Below, piece by piece: positions 25,773 through 33,838 of a stretch of DNA of 33,879 nt. Below the pieces are notes generated by a model. That model did not search any database and had not been told where the DNA came from. It worked only from the letters and a program-made list of their open reading frames with translations. The stretch comes from an uncultured Prevotella sp. (GTDB lineage Bacteria; Bacteroidota; Bacteroidia; Bacteroidales; Bacteroidaceae). Location: positions 1 to 33,879 of the forward strand of contig ONPM01000008.1 of the NCBI GenBank assembly GCA_900319715.1, given 5' to 3'. The position numbers and the translations under genes are program-made. Positions within the stretch are counted from its first letter, which is position 1. Every line of letters starts with the position of its first letter.

Positions 25773-26224
25773 CACTCAGCCTTCTTGTATTCGTAAACGT
25801 CCATCAGGGTGGTCTCGGCCACAGAAGAGATGACGTAGTCGATCATCGTGCCTCCCATCGCCTCGTCGATGTTCTTCACGGCCCCGTTGAAGGAGCCTGC
25901 CTGGACAAGATAGGTCACGCTGCTGCGCTTCTCCTTGTCCGTCTTCTCATCGTAGGTGATGAACTGCAGTTTGGTCTTGTACCACTTGTCGGCCATCTCG
26001 TCGTCGCTGAAGAAGATCTCCCCGTAAGTGGCCTTCTTGATGTCTGCCACATCGAACTCGCCGCTGATATAACTCGACATCTCTTCGGTGATACGCTCTT
26101 CGGCCTCGCTGAAACTCAAGGCGTCGACCACATAATTCTCTGTCACTTTCTTCTGCAAGCCGTCTTCCATGACTTTCTCATAGCGGATCTTGCACTCAAA
26201 CCAGTTTGCTGATCTTGATCTCAT
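25772..26224 (-). CDS. DUF4494 domain protein
   Basis: The 150-residue protein begins MRSRSANWFECKIRYEKVME and contains TENYVVDALSFSEAEERI, which I recognise as the Bacteroidales DUF4494 family. The family is conserved, cytoplasmic by lack of signal or membrane segments, and of unknown function. It is the middle gene of a three-gene operon with the membrane pseudokinase upstream (21-base gap) and yggS downstream (one-base overlap). Confidence 0.85.
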   Translation of the reverse strand: MRSRSANWFECKIRYEKVMEDGLQKKVTENYVVDALSFSEAEERITEEMSSYISGEFDVADIKKATYGEIFFSDDEMADKWYKTKLQFITYDEKTDKEKRSSVTYLVQAGSFNGAVKNIDEAMGGTMIDYVISSVAETTLMDVYEYKKAE

Positions 26225-26245
26225 TATTATTTATATTAATTATTC

Positions 26246-27739
26246 TTATTTCCTTCTAACTGGGCGCTCAGGCTCTACGGGGTCCAGAGGATCCACACCA
26301 TACTTATCCCTGTAGCGGTCGTAGATGTTCTCCTGCTTAGATTTGCGAGAGGACGAGGGTGTCGTCGTGGTGGTTGTGGTGGTAGTGGTTGTCGTAGGAC
26401 GGGTGTCCGTAGCCGTAGAACTGCCTGTGTCGCCAGACTTGCCCTGAGTCGTCTTCTCTTCGGGCACTGTCTTCAGTCCGATATAGTCCTTATCCATCGC
26501 CTCCATCTTCTTGCGGGTGATATTCTCGATAATCTCTGCGGCAATGGCCTGCGTGCGGTCGGAACTCAGGTTGGTCTGCGAGGCCAGTTCCAACTGTTTC
26601 TTCGCCAGGTCTTCTGTCATCTGCTTCGACTTCGCAGCGAACACCTTCTGCTCACCGTTCATGGACTCCGTATTATAGACGCGCGAGATGATGATATCAG
26701 CCGCCTTGGTGAACTGCTTGCGGAAGATGGCCTCGGCCTTCGCATTGTACTGTCGCATCCGCTTCTCATCCACCGAGACAGAGTCATTGCGCAGGGCCTC
26801 CTCGGCGATAACGGCAGCGATGGTGGCAGAGTCGGCATCAGCACCGATACCCAGATAGTCCTCCATATTCTCCTCAAACAGGTCGTCGGGGATAGGCTCC
26901 TTCACGGGTTTGACGAACTCCACAGGCTCCGTGCTGGGCAGGAGGTAGAAGAACAGTCCCACCAGACAGAGGGCAATGGCAAGGGCAGAACCCCCGATTA
27001 CGGCCGTCTTCCGGATGGTACGGGCTTTGTTGATAGCCTGACGCATTGTCTCCGCATCCTGGTAACGGCTGTCAGGGTTCGCGGCGGTGGCTTTCTCCAC
27101 GATATGCTTGAATTCGAAGGGCAGTCCCGACGACTGATAGATCCATGAGATGAAACGTCCCAGTGAATAGACGTCACTCTTGGCATCGGCACTGCCGCCA
27201 GCGAGCACCTCGGGGGCAATAAAATCCTCCAGGTCTTCGTAGAGTACGTCTGCTCCTATTTTCTCGTAGAACGATCCGTGGCAGAGCAGGCGCACCGACC
27301 CGTCGTTCTTGCGCACCAGGATGTTCGACGGTGCGTAGCAGACGTGGTAGATATTGTGGGCATGCAGTTCGACGGTGATGTTGAAGAGGTCGCGCAGAGT
27401 GGAGATGACGAAGTCGCCCTTCGCCACCATCGAGGGGTTCTCGTTGAGCAGTTGCTCGATAGTGATGTAGTTTCCCACCTCGACGGCAATGGCATAGATA
27501 CCCTCGTCGCCCTCGTTGGGGGTATAGTGAAGTTGCTGCTTGGAATGGATCTCTGCCAGCGCCTCGTGCTCAGCCTTCACACTGCTGTTGAAGGTGATGG
27601 CATCAGCCACTTCATCGTGGAACTCCACAAAGTTGGAGTATTTACCGTCGATCAAACGCTTATAGAAATAGCCATACGGCAGTCTGACCTTCGTAGTCTT
27701 CCGGACGTCGCGCGTCTCAAGCAATTCCTCGTAATTCAT
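26246..27739 (-). CDS. Membrane-anchored protein-kinase-like protein, probable pseudokinase
   Basis: Residues about 1-235 resemble a Ser/Thr kinase fold: the catalytic-loop region is HVCYAPSNIL (132-141) in place of HRDLKPSNIL, the DFG position is CHG (153-155), and APE (175-177) and SDVYSLG (188-194) are kept. The N-lobe has no clear glycine loop. Both catalytic aspartates (HRD and DFG) are therefore missing while structural motifs remain. A single transmembrane helix spans about 244-267. The C-terminal part (about 230 residues) is helical, ends in a run of twelve Thr and a basic tail, and should be periplasmic. The operon continues with DUF4494 and yggS. I infer a signalling or scaffolding role; the partner is unknown. 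Confidence 0.75.
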   Translation of the reverse strand: MNYEELLETRDVRKTTKVRLPYGYFYKRLIDGKYSNFVEFHDEVADAITFNSSVKAEHEALAEIHSKQQLHYTPNEGDEGIYAIAVEVGNYITIEQLLNENPSMVAKGDFVISTLRDLFNITVELHAHNIYHVCYAPSNILVRKNDGSVRLLCHGSFYEKIGADVLYEDLEDFIAPEVLAGGSADAKSDVYSLGRFISWIYQSSGLPFEFKHIVEKATAANPDSRYQDAETMRQAINKARTIRKTAVIGGSALAIALCLVGLFFYLLPSTEPVEFVKPVKEPIPDDLFEENMEDYLGIGADADSATIAAVIAEEALRNDSVSVDEKRMRQYNAKAEAIFRKQFTKAADIIISRVYNTESMNGEQKVFAAKSKQMTEDLAKKQLELASQTNLSSDRTQAIAAEIIENITRKKMEAMDKDYIGLKTVPEEKTTQGKSGDTGSSTATDTRPTTTTTTTTTTTTPSSSRKSKQENIYDRYRDKYGVDPLDPVEPERPVRRK

Positions 27740-27750
27740 CCTTTAATAAT

Positions 27751-27780
27751 ATTTACGATTTACAGATTTACGATTTACGA
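27751..27780 (-). repeat. TCGTAAA heptamer repeat before the pseudokinase gene
   Basis: In the transcript sense four units (TCGTAAA, TCGTAAA, CTGTAAA, TCGTAAA) lie between the -7 box and the ATG, ending 11 bases before it. It matches the leaders of clpC and of the divergent aminotransferase gene. Confidence 0.75.
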
Positions 27781-27807
27781 TTTTATCCTGCAGGCAGAAT
27801 TTTGCTG

Positions 27808-27815
27808 CAAAAGTA
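27808..27815 (-). promoter_or_regulatory. Pseudokinase operon -7 box (TACTTTTG)
   Basis: The minus-strand TACTTTTG followed by CAGCA fits the consensus. A TTG upstream is spaced at 23 bases, longer than usual. The leader is about 65 bases. Confidence 0.5.
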
Positions 27816-27857
27816 CATAATTAAATCGAAAAAACGCACAAATTCAAAATTAATTTG

Positions 27858-27865
27858 TACCTTTG
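27858..27865 (+). promoter_or_regulatory. Aminotransferase -7 box (TACCTTTG)
   Basis: TACCTTTGCAA is a strong -7 match. No TTG is present 19-21 bases upstream. It is divergent from the pseudokinase promoter 42 bases away. Confidence 0.5.
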
Positions 27866-27885
27866 CAACCGAAAATAAGAAAATA

Positions 27886-27914
27886 GCAAATCGTAAATCA
27901 GTAAATCGTAAATA
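27886..27914 (+). repeat. TCGTAAA heptamer repeat before the aminotransferase gene
   Basis: GCAAATCGTAAATCAGTAAA and TCGTAAATAG fill the leader up to eight bases before the ATG, as in the clpC and pseudokinase leaders. Confidence 0.75.
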
Positions 27915-27922
27915 GTTTAGCG

Positions 27923-29125
27923 ATGCCAGAAATATCCGTCCGCGGCATTGAGATGCCCGAGTCACCTATCCGAAAACTTGCCCCTCTGGCTGCCGCAGCC
28001 AAGAAACGTGGGACGAAGGTCTATCATCTGAACATCGGCCAGCCCGACCTGCCCACTCCCCAGGTGGCCCTCGACGCCTTGAAGAAGATTGACCGCGACA
28101 TCCTCGAGTACTCACCTTCGCAGGGTTACCTGAGTTACAGGGAGAAGTTGGTAGATTACTATGCGAAATACAACATCAGCGTCACTGCCGACGACATCAT
28201 CATCACCTCTGGCGGATCAGAGGCGGTGCTCTTTGCCTTCCTCAGTTGTCTGAACCCGGGCGACGAGATCATCGTGCCCGAGCCTGCCTACGCCAACTAC
28301 ATGGCCTTTGCCATCTCGGCAGGCGCCAAGATCCGTACCATCGCCACCACCATCGAGGAGGGCTTCTCGCTGCCGAAGGTGGAGAAGTTCGAGGAACTGA
28401 TCAACGAGCGCACCCGTGCCATCATGATCTGCAACCCCAACAACCCGACAGGCTATCTCTATACCCGTCGGGAGATGAACCAGATACGCGACCTCGTGAA
28501 GAAATACGACCTGTATCTCTTTTCCGACGAGGTCTATCGTGAGTATATCTACACGGGCTCTCCCTATATCTCTGCCTGCCATCTGGAGGGCATTGAGCAG
28601 AACGTGATCCTCATCGACTCCGTATCCAAGCGCTACAGCGAGTGCGGTATCCGTATCGGAGCGCTCATCACGAAGAACGCCCAGGTGCGTGCCGCCGTGA
28701 TGAAGTTCTGTCAGGCACGTCTCTCCCCGCCCCTGATCGGACAGATTGTGGCAGAGGCCTCGCTCGACACCCCAGAGGACTACCTGCGCGACGTCTACGA
28801 CGAGTATGTAGAGCGCCGTAAGTGCCTCATCGACGGACTGAACCGCATACCCGGTGTCTACTCCCCCATCCCCATGGGTGCCTTCTACACCGTGGCCAAA
28901 CTGCCTGTCGACGATGCTGAGAAGTTCTGCCGCTGGTGTCTGGCGGAGTTTGAATATGAGGGCGAGACGGTGATGATGGCGCCTGCCGCAGGCTTCTATA
29001 CGACTCCGGGTGCGGGCATCAACCAGGTGCGTATCGCATACGTGCTGAAGAAGAAAGACCTCGAGCGGGCGCTGTTCGTCTTGAGGAAAGCCCTCGAGGC
29101 CTACCCCGGCAGAGTGGATGAGTAA
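27923..29125 (+). CDS. PLP-dependent class I/II aminotransferase (aspartate aminotransferase-like)
   Basis: This 400-residue fold-type I enzyme has the PLP lysine Lys236 in DSVSKRYSECGIRIG, the Asp-binding segment FSDEVYREY, and NPNNPTG (171-177). The N-terminal LNIGQPDLPTP is typical of the aspartate/aromatic aminotransferase branch common in Bacteroidetes. It interconverts amino acids and 2-oxo acids with glutamate/2-oxoglutarate. The exact substrate cannot be fixed from sequence. It has its own promoter and a heptamer leader. Confidence 0.9.
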   Translation: MPEISVRGIEMPESPIRKLAPLAAAAKKRGTKVYHLNIGQPDLPTPQVALDALKKIDRDILEYSPSQGYLSYREKLVDYYAKYNISVTADDIIITSGGSEAVLFAFLSCLNPGDEIIVPEPAYANYMAFAISAGAKIRTIATTIEEGFSLPKVEKFEELINERTRAIMICNPNNPTGYLYTRREMNQIRDLVKKYDLYLFSDEVYREYIYTGSPYISACHLEGIEQNVILIDSVSKRYSECGIRIGALITKNAQVRAAVMKFCQARLSPPLIGQIVAEASLDTPEDYLRDVYDEYVERRKCLIDGLNRIPGVYSPIPMGAFYTVAKLPVDDAEKFCRWCLAEFEYEGETVMMAPAAGFYTTPGAGINQVRIAYVLKKKDLERALFVLRKALEAYPGRVDE

Positions 29126-29130
29126 TCATA

Positions 29131-29169
29131 AATTTCAAACTTCAAATTTCAAACTTCAAATTTCAAAGT
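29131..29169 (+). repeat. TTCAAAY heptamer array between the aminotransferase and permease genes
   Basis: Five consecutive seven-base units alternate TTCAAAC and TTCAAAT and end in TTCAAAG, starting six bases after the aminotransferase stop and ending about nine bases before the permease start. Its unit differs from TTTACNG but has the same period and placement. Confidence 0.8.
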
Positions 29170-29178
29170 TCAGACTCT

Positions 29179-30426
29179 TTGAATCTCCCTCTTTTTATAG
29201 CGAAAAGAATCTATAGCGACCAGGGCGACAAGCGTAAGGTGAGTCGCCCGGCTATACGTATTGCCCTCGTGGGCGTCGCCATCGGACTCATGGTGATGAT
29301 CATCACCGTCTGCGTGGTGCTGGGATTCAAGCACACCATCCGCGACAAGGTGGCAGGCTTCGGCGGACACATCCAGGTGCAGAACCTGTTGAAATACAAC
29401 GACATCGACCCCTACACCATCTGTGCCGGCGACAGCATGATGCAGGTGTTCAGCCAGCAGGCGGGCGTCAGGCATGTACAGCGGTATACCATCACCCAGG
29501 GACTGCTGAAGACCGACGACGACTTTCTCGGCGTGATGTTCAAAGGTGTAGGTCCGGAATTCGACAGGCACTTCCTCGCGCAGAACATGGTCGCTGGCGA
29601 GATTCCCGCCTTCAGCGACTCCACCAGCCGTTATCAGTTGCTCATGTCCAAGATGATCGCCGACAAACTGCACCTGAACGTGGGCGACAAGGTCTTTGCC
29701 TACTTCATCGGCGACGAGAATGTCAAGACCCGCAAATACACCATTGCCGGCATCTACCAGACCAACATGACCCGCTTCGACGAGCATCTCTGCTTCACCG
29801 ACCTCTATGCTGCCAACCGTCTCAACGGCTGGGACGAAGGCCATTGCACAGGCGTAGAAGTCAGCGTTGAAGACCTCAACTATCTTGCCGTGACTACTGA
29901 TGCCTTCATCGACAACATCAACCGTACGGACGACGGACATGGGAACACGATGGTCTGCCAGACCATCTACGAGATCTACCCCAACATCTTCAACTGGCTC
30001 GAACTGCTCGACATCAACGTGTGGATCATCCTCGTGCTGATGGTTTGCGTGGCTGGCTTCACGATGATCAGCGGACTGCTCATCATCATCCTCGAGCGTA
30101 CCCAGATGATCGGCATCCTCAAAGCCCTCGGCACCCGCAACAAGACCATCCGGCACACCTTCCTCTGGTTCTCCGTCTTCATCATCGGACAAGGCATGCT
30201 CTGGGGCAACATCCTGGGCATCGGCCTCGTGCTGCTGCAACAGTACACGGGCATCGTGTCGCTCGACCCGCAGGTCTACTATGTCAGCGAGGCACCGGTG
30301 GAACTGAACCTGCCGCTCATCGCCCTGCTCAACCTCGTCACCCTGCTCGTCTGTGTCTTCGTACTGATAGCACCCTCGTACCTCGTCTCACACATACAAC
30401 CTGCCAAATCCATGCGATATGAATAA
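29179..30426 (+). CDS. FtsX/LolC-LolE family ABC transporter permease
   Basis: This is an inner-membrane permease subunit of the MacB/LolCDE type, 415 residues. The first helix spans about 26-48 (IRIALVGVAIGLMVMIITVC). A large periplasmic domain follows (about 50-270), then three helices in the FtsX domain, with the LERTQMIGILKALGTRNKTI coupling segment between the first two of these. By family it would move lipoproteins to the outer membrane or act as a mechanotransmitter. No ATPase or second permease is adjacent. The reading frame has TTG as its start codon (LPLFIAKRIY follows), since no ATG lies in frame before the first helix. Confidence 0.85.
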   Translation: MNLPLFIAKRIYSDQGDKRKVSRPAIRIALVGVAIGLMVMIITVCVVLGFKHTIRDKVAGFGGHIQVQNLLKYNDIDPYTICAGDSMMQVFSQQAGVRHVQRYTITQGLLKTDDDFLGVMFKGVGPEFDRHFLAQNMVAGEIPAFSDSTSRYQLLMSKMIADKLHLNVGDKVFAYFIGDENVKTRKYTIAGIYQTNMTRFDEHLCFTDLYAANRLNGWDEGHCTGVEVSVEDLNYLAVTTDAFIDNINRTDDGHGNTMVCQTIYEIYPNIFNWLELLDINVWIILVLMVCVAGFTMISGLLIIILERTQMIGILKALGTRNKTIRHTFLWFSVFIIGQGMLWGNILGIGLVLLQQYTGIVSLDPQVYYVSEAPVELNLPLIALLNLVTLLVCVFVLIAPSYLVSHIQPAKSMRYE

Positions 30427-30433
30427 AATATGT

Positions 30434-30507
30434 TAATATTGCACATTTTTTTTGCGAATGTGCAATATTAGCACTACCTTTGCACAAAAATTCAAAAAAT
30501 GTGCAAT
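30434..30507. promoter_or_regulatory. Triple AATGTGCAAT operator candidate at the acyl-CoA ligase promoter
   Basis: A perfect inverted repeat with 14-base arms (TAATATTGCACATT at 30434-30447, AATGTGCAATATTA at 30457-30470) straddles the -33 element, the right arm lying in the promoter spacer. A third AATGTGCAAT (30498-30507) ends four bases before the ATG. The position predicts repression by a dimeric regulator not present in this window. Confidence 0.65.
30451..30482 (+). promoter_or_regulatory. Acyl-CoA ligase operon promoter (TTTG-N20-TACCTTTG)
   Basis: TTTG (30451-30454), a 20-base spacer and TACCTTTG (30475-30482) match the consensus exactly. The leader is about 23 bases. Confidence 0.75.
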
Positions 30508-30511
30508 TTCC

Positions 30512-32170
30512 ATGGAGCAATTTAGCAGTTTCAATGCTTATATCCAAAAGGCCATTATCGAAAACTGGGATCAAGATGCGCTGACCGACTATCAGGGTAT
30601 CACGCTTCAGTTCCACGATGTAGCACGCAAGATAGAGAAACTACATATACTCTTAGAGAACAGCGGCATCAAGCGCGGAGACAAGATAGCCATCTGCGGT
30701 CGCAACTCGGCCCACTGGGCTGTCAGTTTCCTCGGCACGCTGACCTATGGTGCCGTGGCGGTACCCATCCTGCATGAGTTCAACGGCGAGCAGATACAGA
30801 ACATCGTCAACCATTCCGGTGCCAGAATCCTCTTCATCGGCGACTATGCCGTCAAGACCATCGACCCCGAGGCGATGCCCCATCTGGAGGCCATCATCAA
30901 CATCCCCGACTTCTCGCTGATGATCTGCCGCTCGGAATCTATCACCTACGCGCGCGAACATTTGAATATGATGTTCGGCAGCAAATACCCCAAGGCTTTC
31001 CGCAAGGAGCATGTACACTATTACGAGGACTCTGCCGAGGAACTGGCGCTCATCAACTACACCAGCGGCACGACGGGCTTCTCCAAGGGTGTGATGCTGC
31101 CCTATCGCTCGCTCTGGGGTAACGTCGAGTTCATCATCGACCGTCTGGGCCGTAAGGTGCGTCCGGGCGACAATCTGCTGAGCATCCTGCCTATGGCCCA
31201 CATGTATGGCATGGCCGTCGAGTTCCTCTTCGGATTCTGTCACGGATGCCACCTGTTCTTCCTCACCCGTCTGCCGTCGCCCGTCATCATCGCACAGGCC
31301 TTCGCAGAGGTGAAGCCCACACTCATCGTCACCGTGCCCCTGATCATCGAGAAGATCATCCGCAAGCGGGTCTTCCCGAAGATCCAGAACAACCGCATGC
31401 GCCTGCTGCTGCAGATGCCCGTCGTGTCGAAGAAGGTGAAGGAGCGCATCTATCAGGAGGTCTACAAAGCCTTCGGCGGAAAGGCCTATCAGGTCATCGT
31501 CGGAGGGGCGCCCCTGTCGAAGGAGGTCGAAGAGTTCCTTCTCTCCATCAACTTCCCCATCACCGTGGGCTACGGCACCACCGAGTGCGCCCCGCTGATC
31601 TCCTACTGCGACTACAAGGACTTCATCGGCGGCAGTTGCGGCACGCCCGTAGACCGCATGGAGGTGAAGATTCTCTCTTCCGACCCGGAGCACATCCCGG
31701 GCGAGATTGTCACCCGCGGCACGAACGTCATGCAGGGCTACTACATGAACGAAGAAGCCACCCGTCAGGCCATCGACGACGAGGGCTACTACCATACCGG
31801 CGACCTCGGCACGATGGCTCCCACAGGCCACCTCTTCATCCGCGGGCGCATCAAGAACATGCTTCTGGGGGCGAACGGACAGAATGTCTATCCCGAGGAG
31901 ATCGAAGACCGGCTCAACTCGATGGCGATGGTCGCTGAGAGTGTCGTCGTGCAGCGCGGAGAGAAACTCGTCGCACTCGTTCATCCCGACAAGGACGAGA
32001 TGATCAACTTCAGCGAGACCGAACTGGAGCACATCATGGAGCAGAACCGTCAGGAACTCAATAACACGCTTCCCGTATACAGCCGTATCGCAGCCATCGA
32101 ACTGCATAAAGAGGAGTTTGCCAAGACACCAAAGAAAAGTATCAAACGCTACTTATATCAGAATATCTAA
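30512..32170 (+). CDS. Long-chain fatty acid-CoA ligase-type AMP-binding protein, copy 1
   Basis: This adenylate-forming enzyme is predicted to activate a fatty acid to acyl-AMP and then acyl-CoA. The start at 30512 (MEQFSSFNAYIQKAIIENWD) aligns with the N terminus of the neighbouring paralogue. An upstream in-frame ATG lies before the predicted transcript start. Motifs: P-loop NYTSGTTGFSKGVMLPYR, YGTTECAP, YHTGDLGTM, GRIKNMLLGANGQNVYPEE, and the C-terminal lysine in KTPKKSIKRYLY. It is 552 residues. Six bases separate it from copy 2, so the pair is an operon. The chain length preferred is unknown. Confidence 0.92.
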   Translation: MEQFSSFNAYIQKAIIENWDQDALTDYQGITLQFHDVARKIEKLHILLENSGIKRGDKIAICGRNSAHWAVSFLGTLTYGAVAVPILHEFNGEQIQNIVNHSGARILFIGDYAVKTIDPEAMPHLEAIINIPDFSLMICRSESITYAREHLNMMFGSKYPKAFRKEHVHYYEDSAEELALINYTSGTTGFSKGVMLPYRSLWGNVEFIIDRLGRKVRPGDNLLSILPMAHMYGMAVEFLFGFCHGCHLFFLTRLPSPVIIAQAFAEVKPTLIVTVPLIIEKIIRKRVFPKIQNNRMRLLLQMPVVSKKVKERIYQEVYKAFGGKAYQVIVGGAPLSKEVEEFLLSINFPITVGYGTTECAPLISYCDYKDFIGGSCGTPVDRMEVKILSSDPEHIPGEIVTRGTNVMQGYYMNEEATRQAIDDEGYYHTGDLGTMAPTGHLFIRGRIKNMLLGANGQNVYPEEIEDRLNSMAMVAESVVVQRGEKLVALVHPDKDEMINFSETELEHIMEQNRQELNNTLPVYSRIAAIELHKEEFAKTPKKSIKRYLYQNI

Positions 32171-32176
32171 TCGCTT

Positions 32177-33838
32177 ATGGAACAAATACCTAGTTTTAAC
32201 TCACTGATCCAGCAAAGCATCATCGAAAATTGGGATCGTGATGCGCTGACAGACTACAAGGGCCAGACGCTGCAGTATCATGATGTAGCCAGAAAGATTG
32301 AGAAAATACATATCCTCTTCGAGAACAGCGGTATACAGAAGGGCGACAAGATAGCCCTCTGCGGGCGCAACTCCAGCCAGTGGGCCGTAGCCTTCCTCGC
32401 TACCCTCACCTTCGGCGCCATCGCCGTGCCCATCCTCCACGAGTTCAATGCCGAGCAGATCCACAACATCGTGAACCACTCCGAGGCCCGGCTGCTCTTC
32501 GTGGGCGACCATGTGGCCACCATCATCGACCCCATGCAGATGCCCCGGCTCGAGGGTATCATCAACAACCCCGACTACTCGCTGATGGTGTCGCGTACCG
32601 ACAAACTGACCTACGCCCGCGAGCACCTGAACGAACTCTACGGCAAGAAGTTCCCCAAGTACTTCCGCAAGGAGCACGTACATTATTATATGGAAGAGGA
32701 TCCCAATGAGTTGGCGCTCATCAACTACACCAGCGGCACGACGGGCTTCTCCAAGGGCGTCATGCTGCCCTATCGCGCCCTGTGGTCGAATGCTGACTTT
32801 GCCCAACACGTGCTGGGCAAGATCATCAAGCCCGGCGACAAGGTGATCTCCATGCTCCCCATGGCCCACATGTACGGCATGGCCTTCGAGTTCATCTACG
32901 AGTTCCTGCGCGGCTGCCACGTCTACTACCTCAACCGCGTGCCCTCGCCCGCCATCATCGCACAGGCGCTGGCCGAGGTCAAGCCCGTCATCATCATCGC
33001 CGTGCCACTGATCATCGAGAAGATCATCCGCAAGAAAGTGTTCCCGAAGGTGCAGAACAACCGTATGCGCCTGCTGCTGCAGATGCCCGTCATCTCGAAG
33101 AAGGTGCGCGAGATGATCTGCCAGGAGGTGCTCAAGGCCTTCGGCGGCAACATGTACGAGGTGATCATCGGAGGCGCCGCCCTCAACCAGGAGGTGGAGC
33201 AGTTCCTCAAGCGCATCGACTTCCCCTACACCGTCGGCTACGGCGCCACCGAGTGCGCACCCATCATCGGCTACGAAGACTGGCACCTCTTCGCCCCGGG
33301 CTCCTGCGGCAAGGCGGCCTACCACATGGAGGTGAAGATCGACTCGCGCGATCCAGCCCACGTGCCAGGCGAGATACTCACCCGCGGACTGAATGTCATG
33401 CTGGGCTACTACAAGAACCCCGAGGCGACGGCAGAGACCATCGACAGCGAGGGCTGGTATCATACGGGCGACCTTGGCACGATGGATGCCGACGGCAACA
33501 TCTACATCAACGGCCGCTCGAAGAACATGCTCCTGGGTCCTAACGGACAGAACATCTACCCCGAGGAGATCGAGGACAAACTCAACTCGATGACGATGGT
33601 GGTGGAGAGCGTCGTCGTGCAGCGCGACAACAAACTCGTTGCCCTGGTCTATCCCGACTACGACGAGGCGAAGAACATGAAGTTCTCGGCCGACGACATC
33701 CGCAACGTCATGAACCAGAACCTCAACGGTCTCAACGAGATGATCCCTGCCTACGAGAAGGTCTCGGAGATAGAGATCCGCGAGGAGGAGTTCGAGAAGA
33801 CGCCCAAGCGCTCTATCAAGCGATACCTGTATACATAA
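32177..33838 (+). CDS. Long-chain fatty acid-CoA ligase-type AMP-binding protein, copy 2
   Basis: This 553-residue paralogue of the preceding gene is collinear and highly similar along its whole length (same NYTSGTTGFSKGVMLPYR, YGATECAP, YHTGDLGTM and NMLLGPNGQN motifs). The final lysine segment is KTPKRSIKRYLYT. Differences concentrate in the acyl-pocket region (for example FAQHVLGKIIKPGDKVISM versus FIIDRLGRKVRPGDNLLSI), so the two may differ in substrate. It is translated from the same transcript. The last 41 bases of the window hold no recognisable feature. Confidence 0.92.
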   Translation: MEQIPSFNSLIQQSIIENWDRDALTDYKGQTLQYHDVARKIEKIHILFENSGIQKGDKIALCGRNSSQWAVAFLATLTFGAIAVPILHEFNAEQIHNIVNHSEARLLFVGDHVATIIDPMQMPRLEGIINNPDYSLMVSRTDKLTYAREHLNELYGKKFPKYFRKEHVHYYMEEDPNELALINYTSGTTGFSKGVMLPYRALWSNADFAQHVLGKIIKPGDKVISMLPMAHMYGMAFEFIYEFLRGCHVYYLNRVPSPAIIAQALAEVKPVIIIAVPLIIEKIIRKKVFPKVQNNRMRLLLQMPVISKKVREMICQEVLKAFGGNMYEVIIGGAALNQEVEQFLKRIDFPYTVGYGATECAPIIGYEDWHLFAPGSCGKAAYHMEVKIDSRDPAHVPGEILTRGLNVMLGYYKNPEATAETIDSEGWYHTGDLGTMDADGNIYINGRSKNMLLGPNGQNIYPEEIEDKLNSMTMVVESVVVQRDNKLVALVYPDYDEAKNMKFSADDIRNVMNQNLNGLNEMIPAYEKVSEIEIREEEFEKTPKRSIKRYLYT

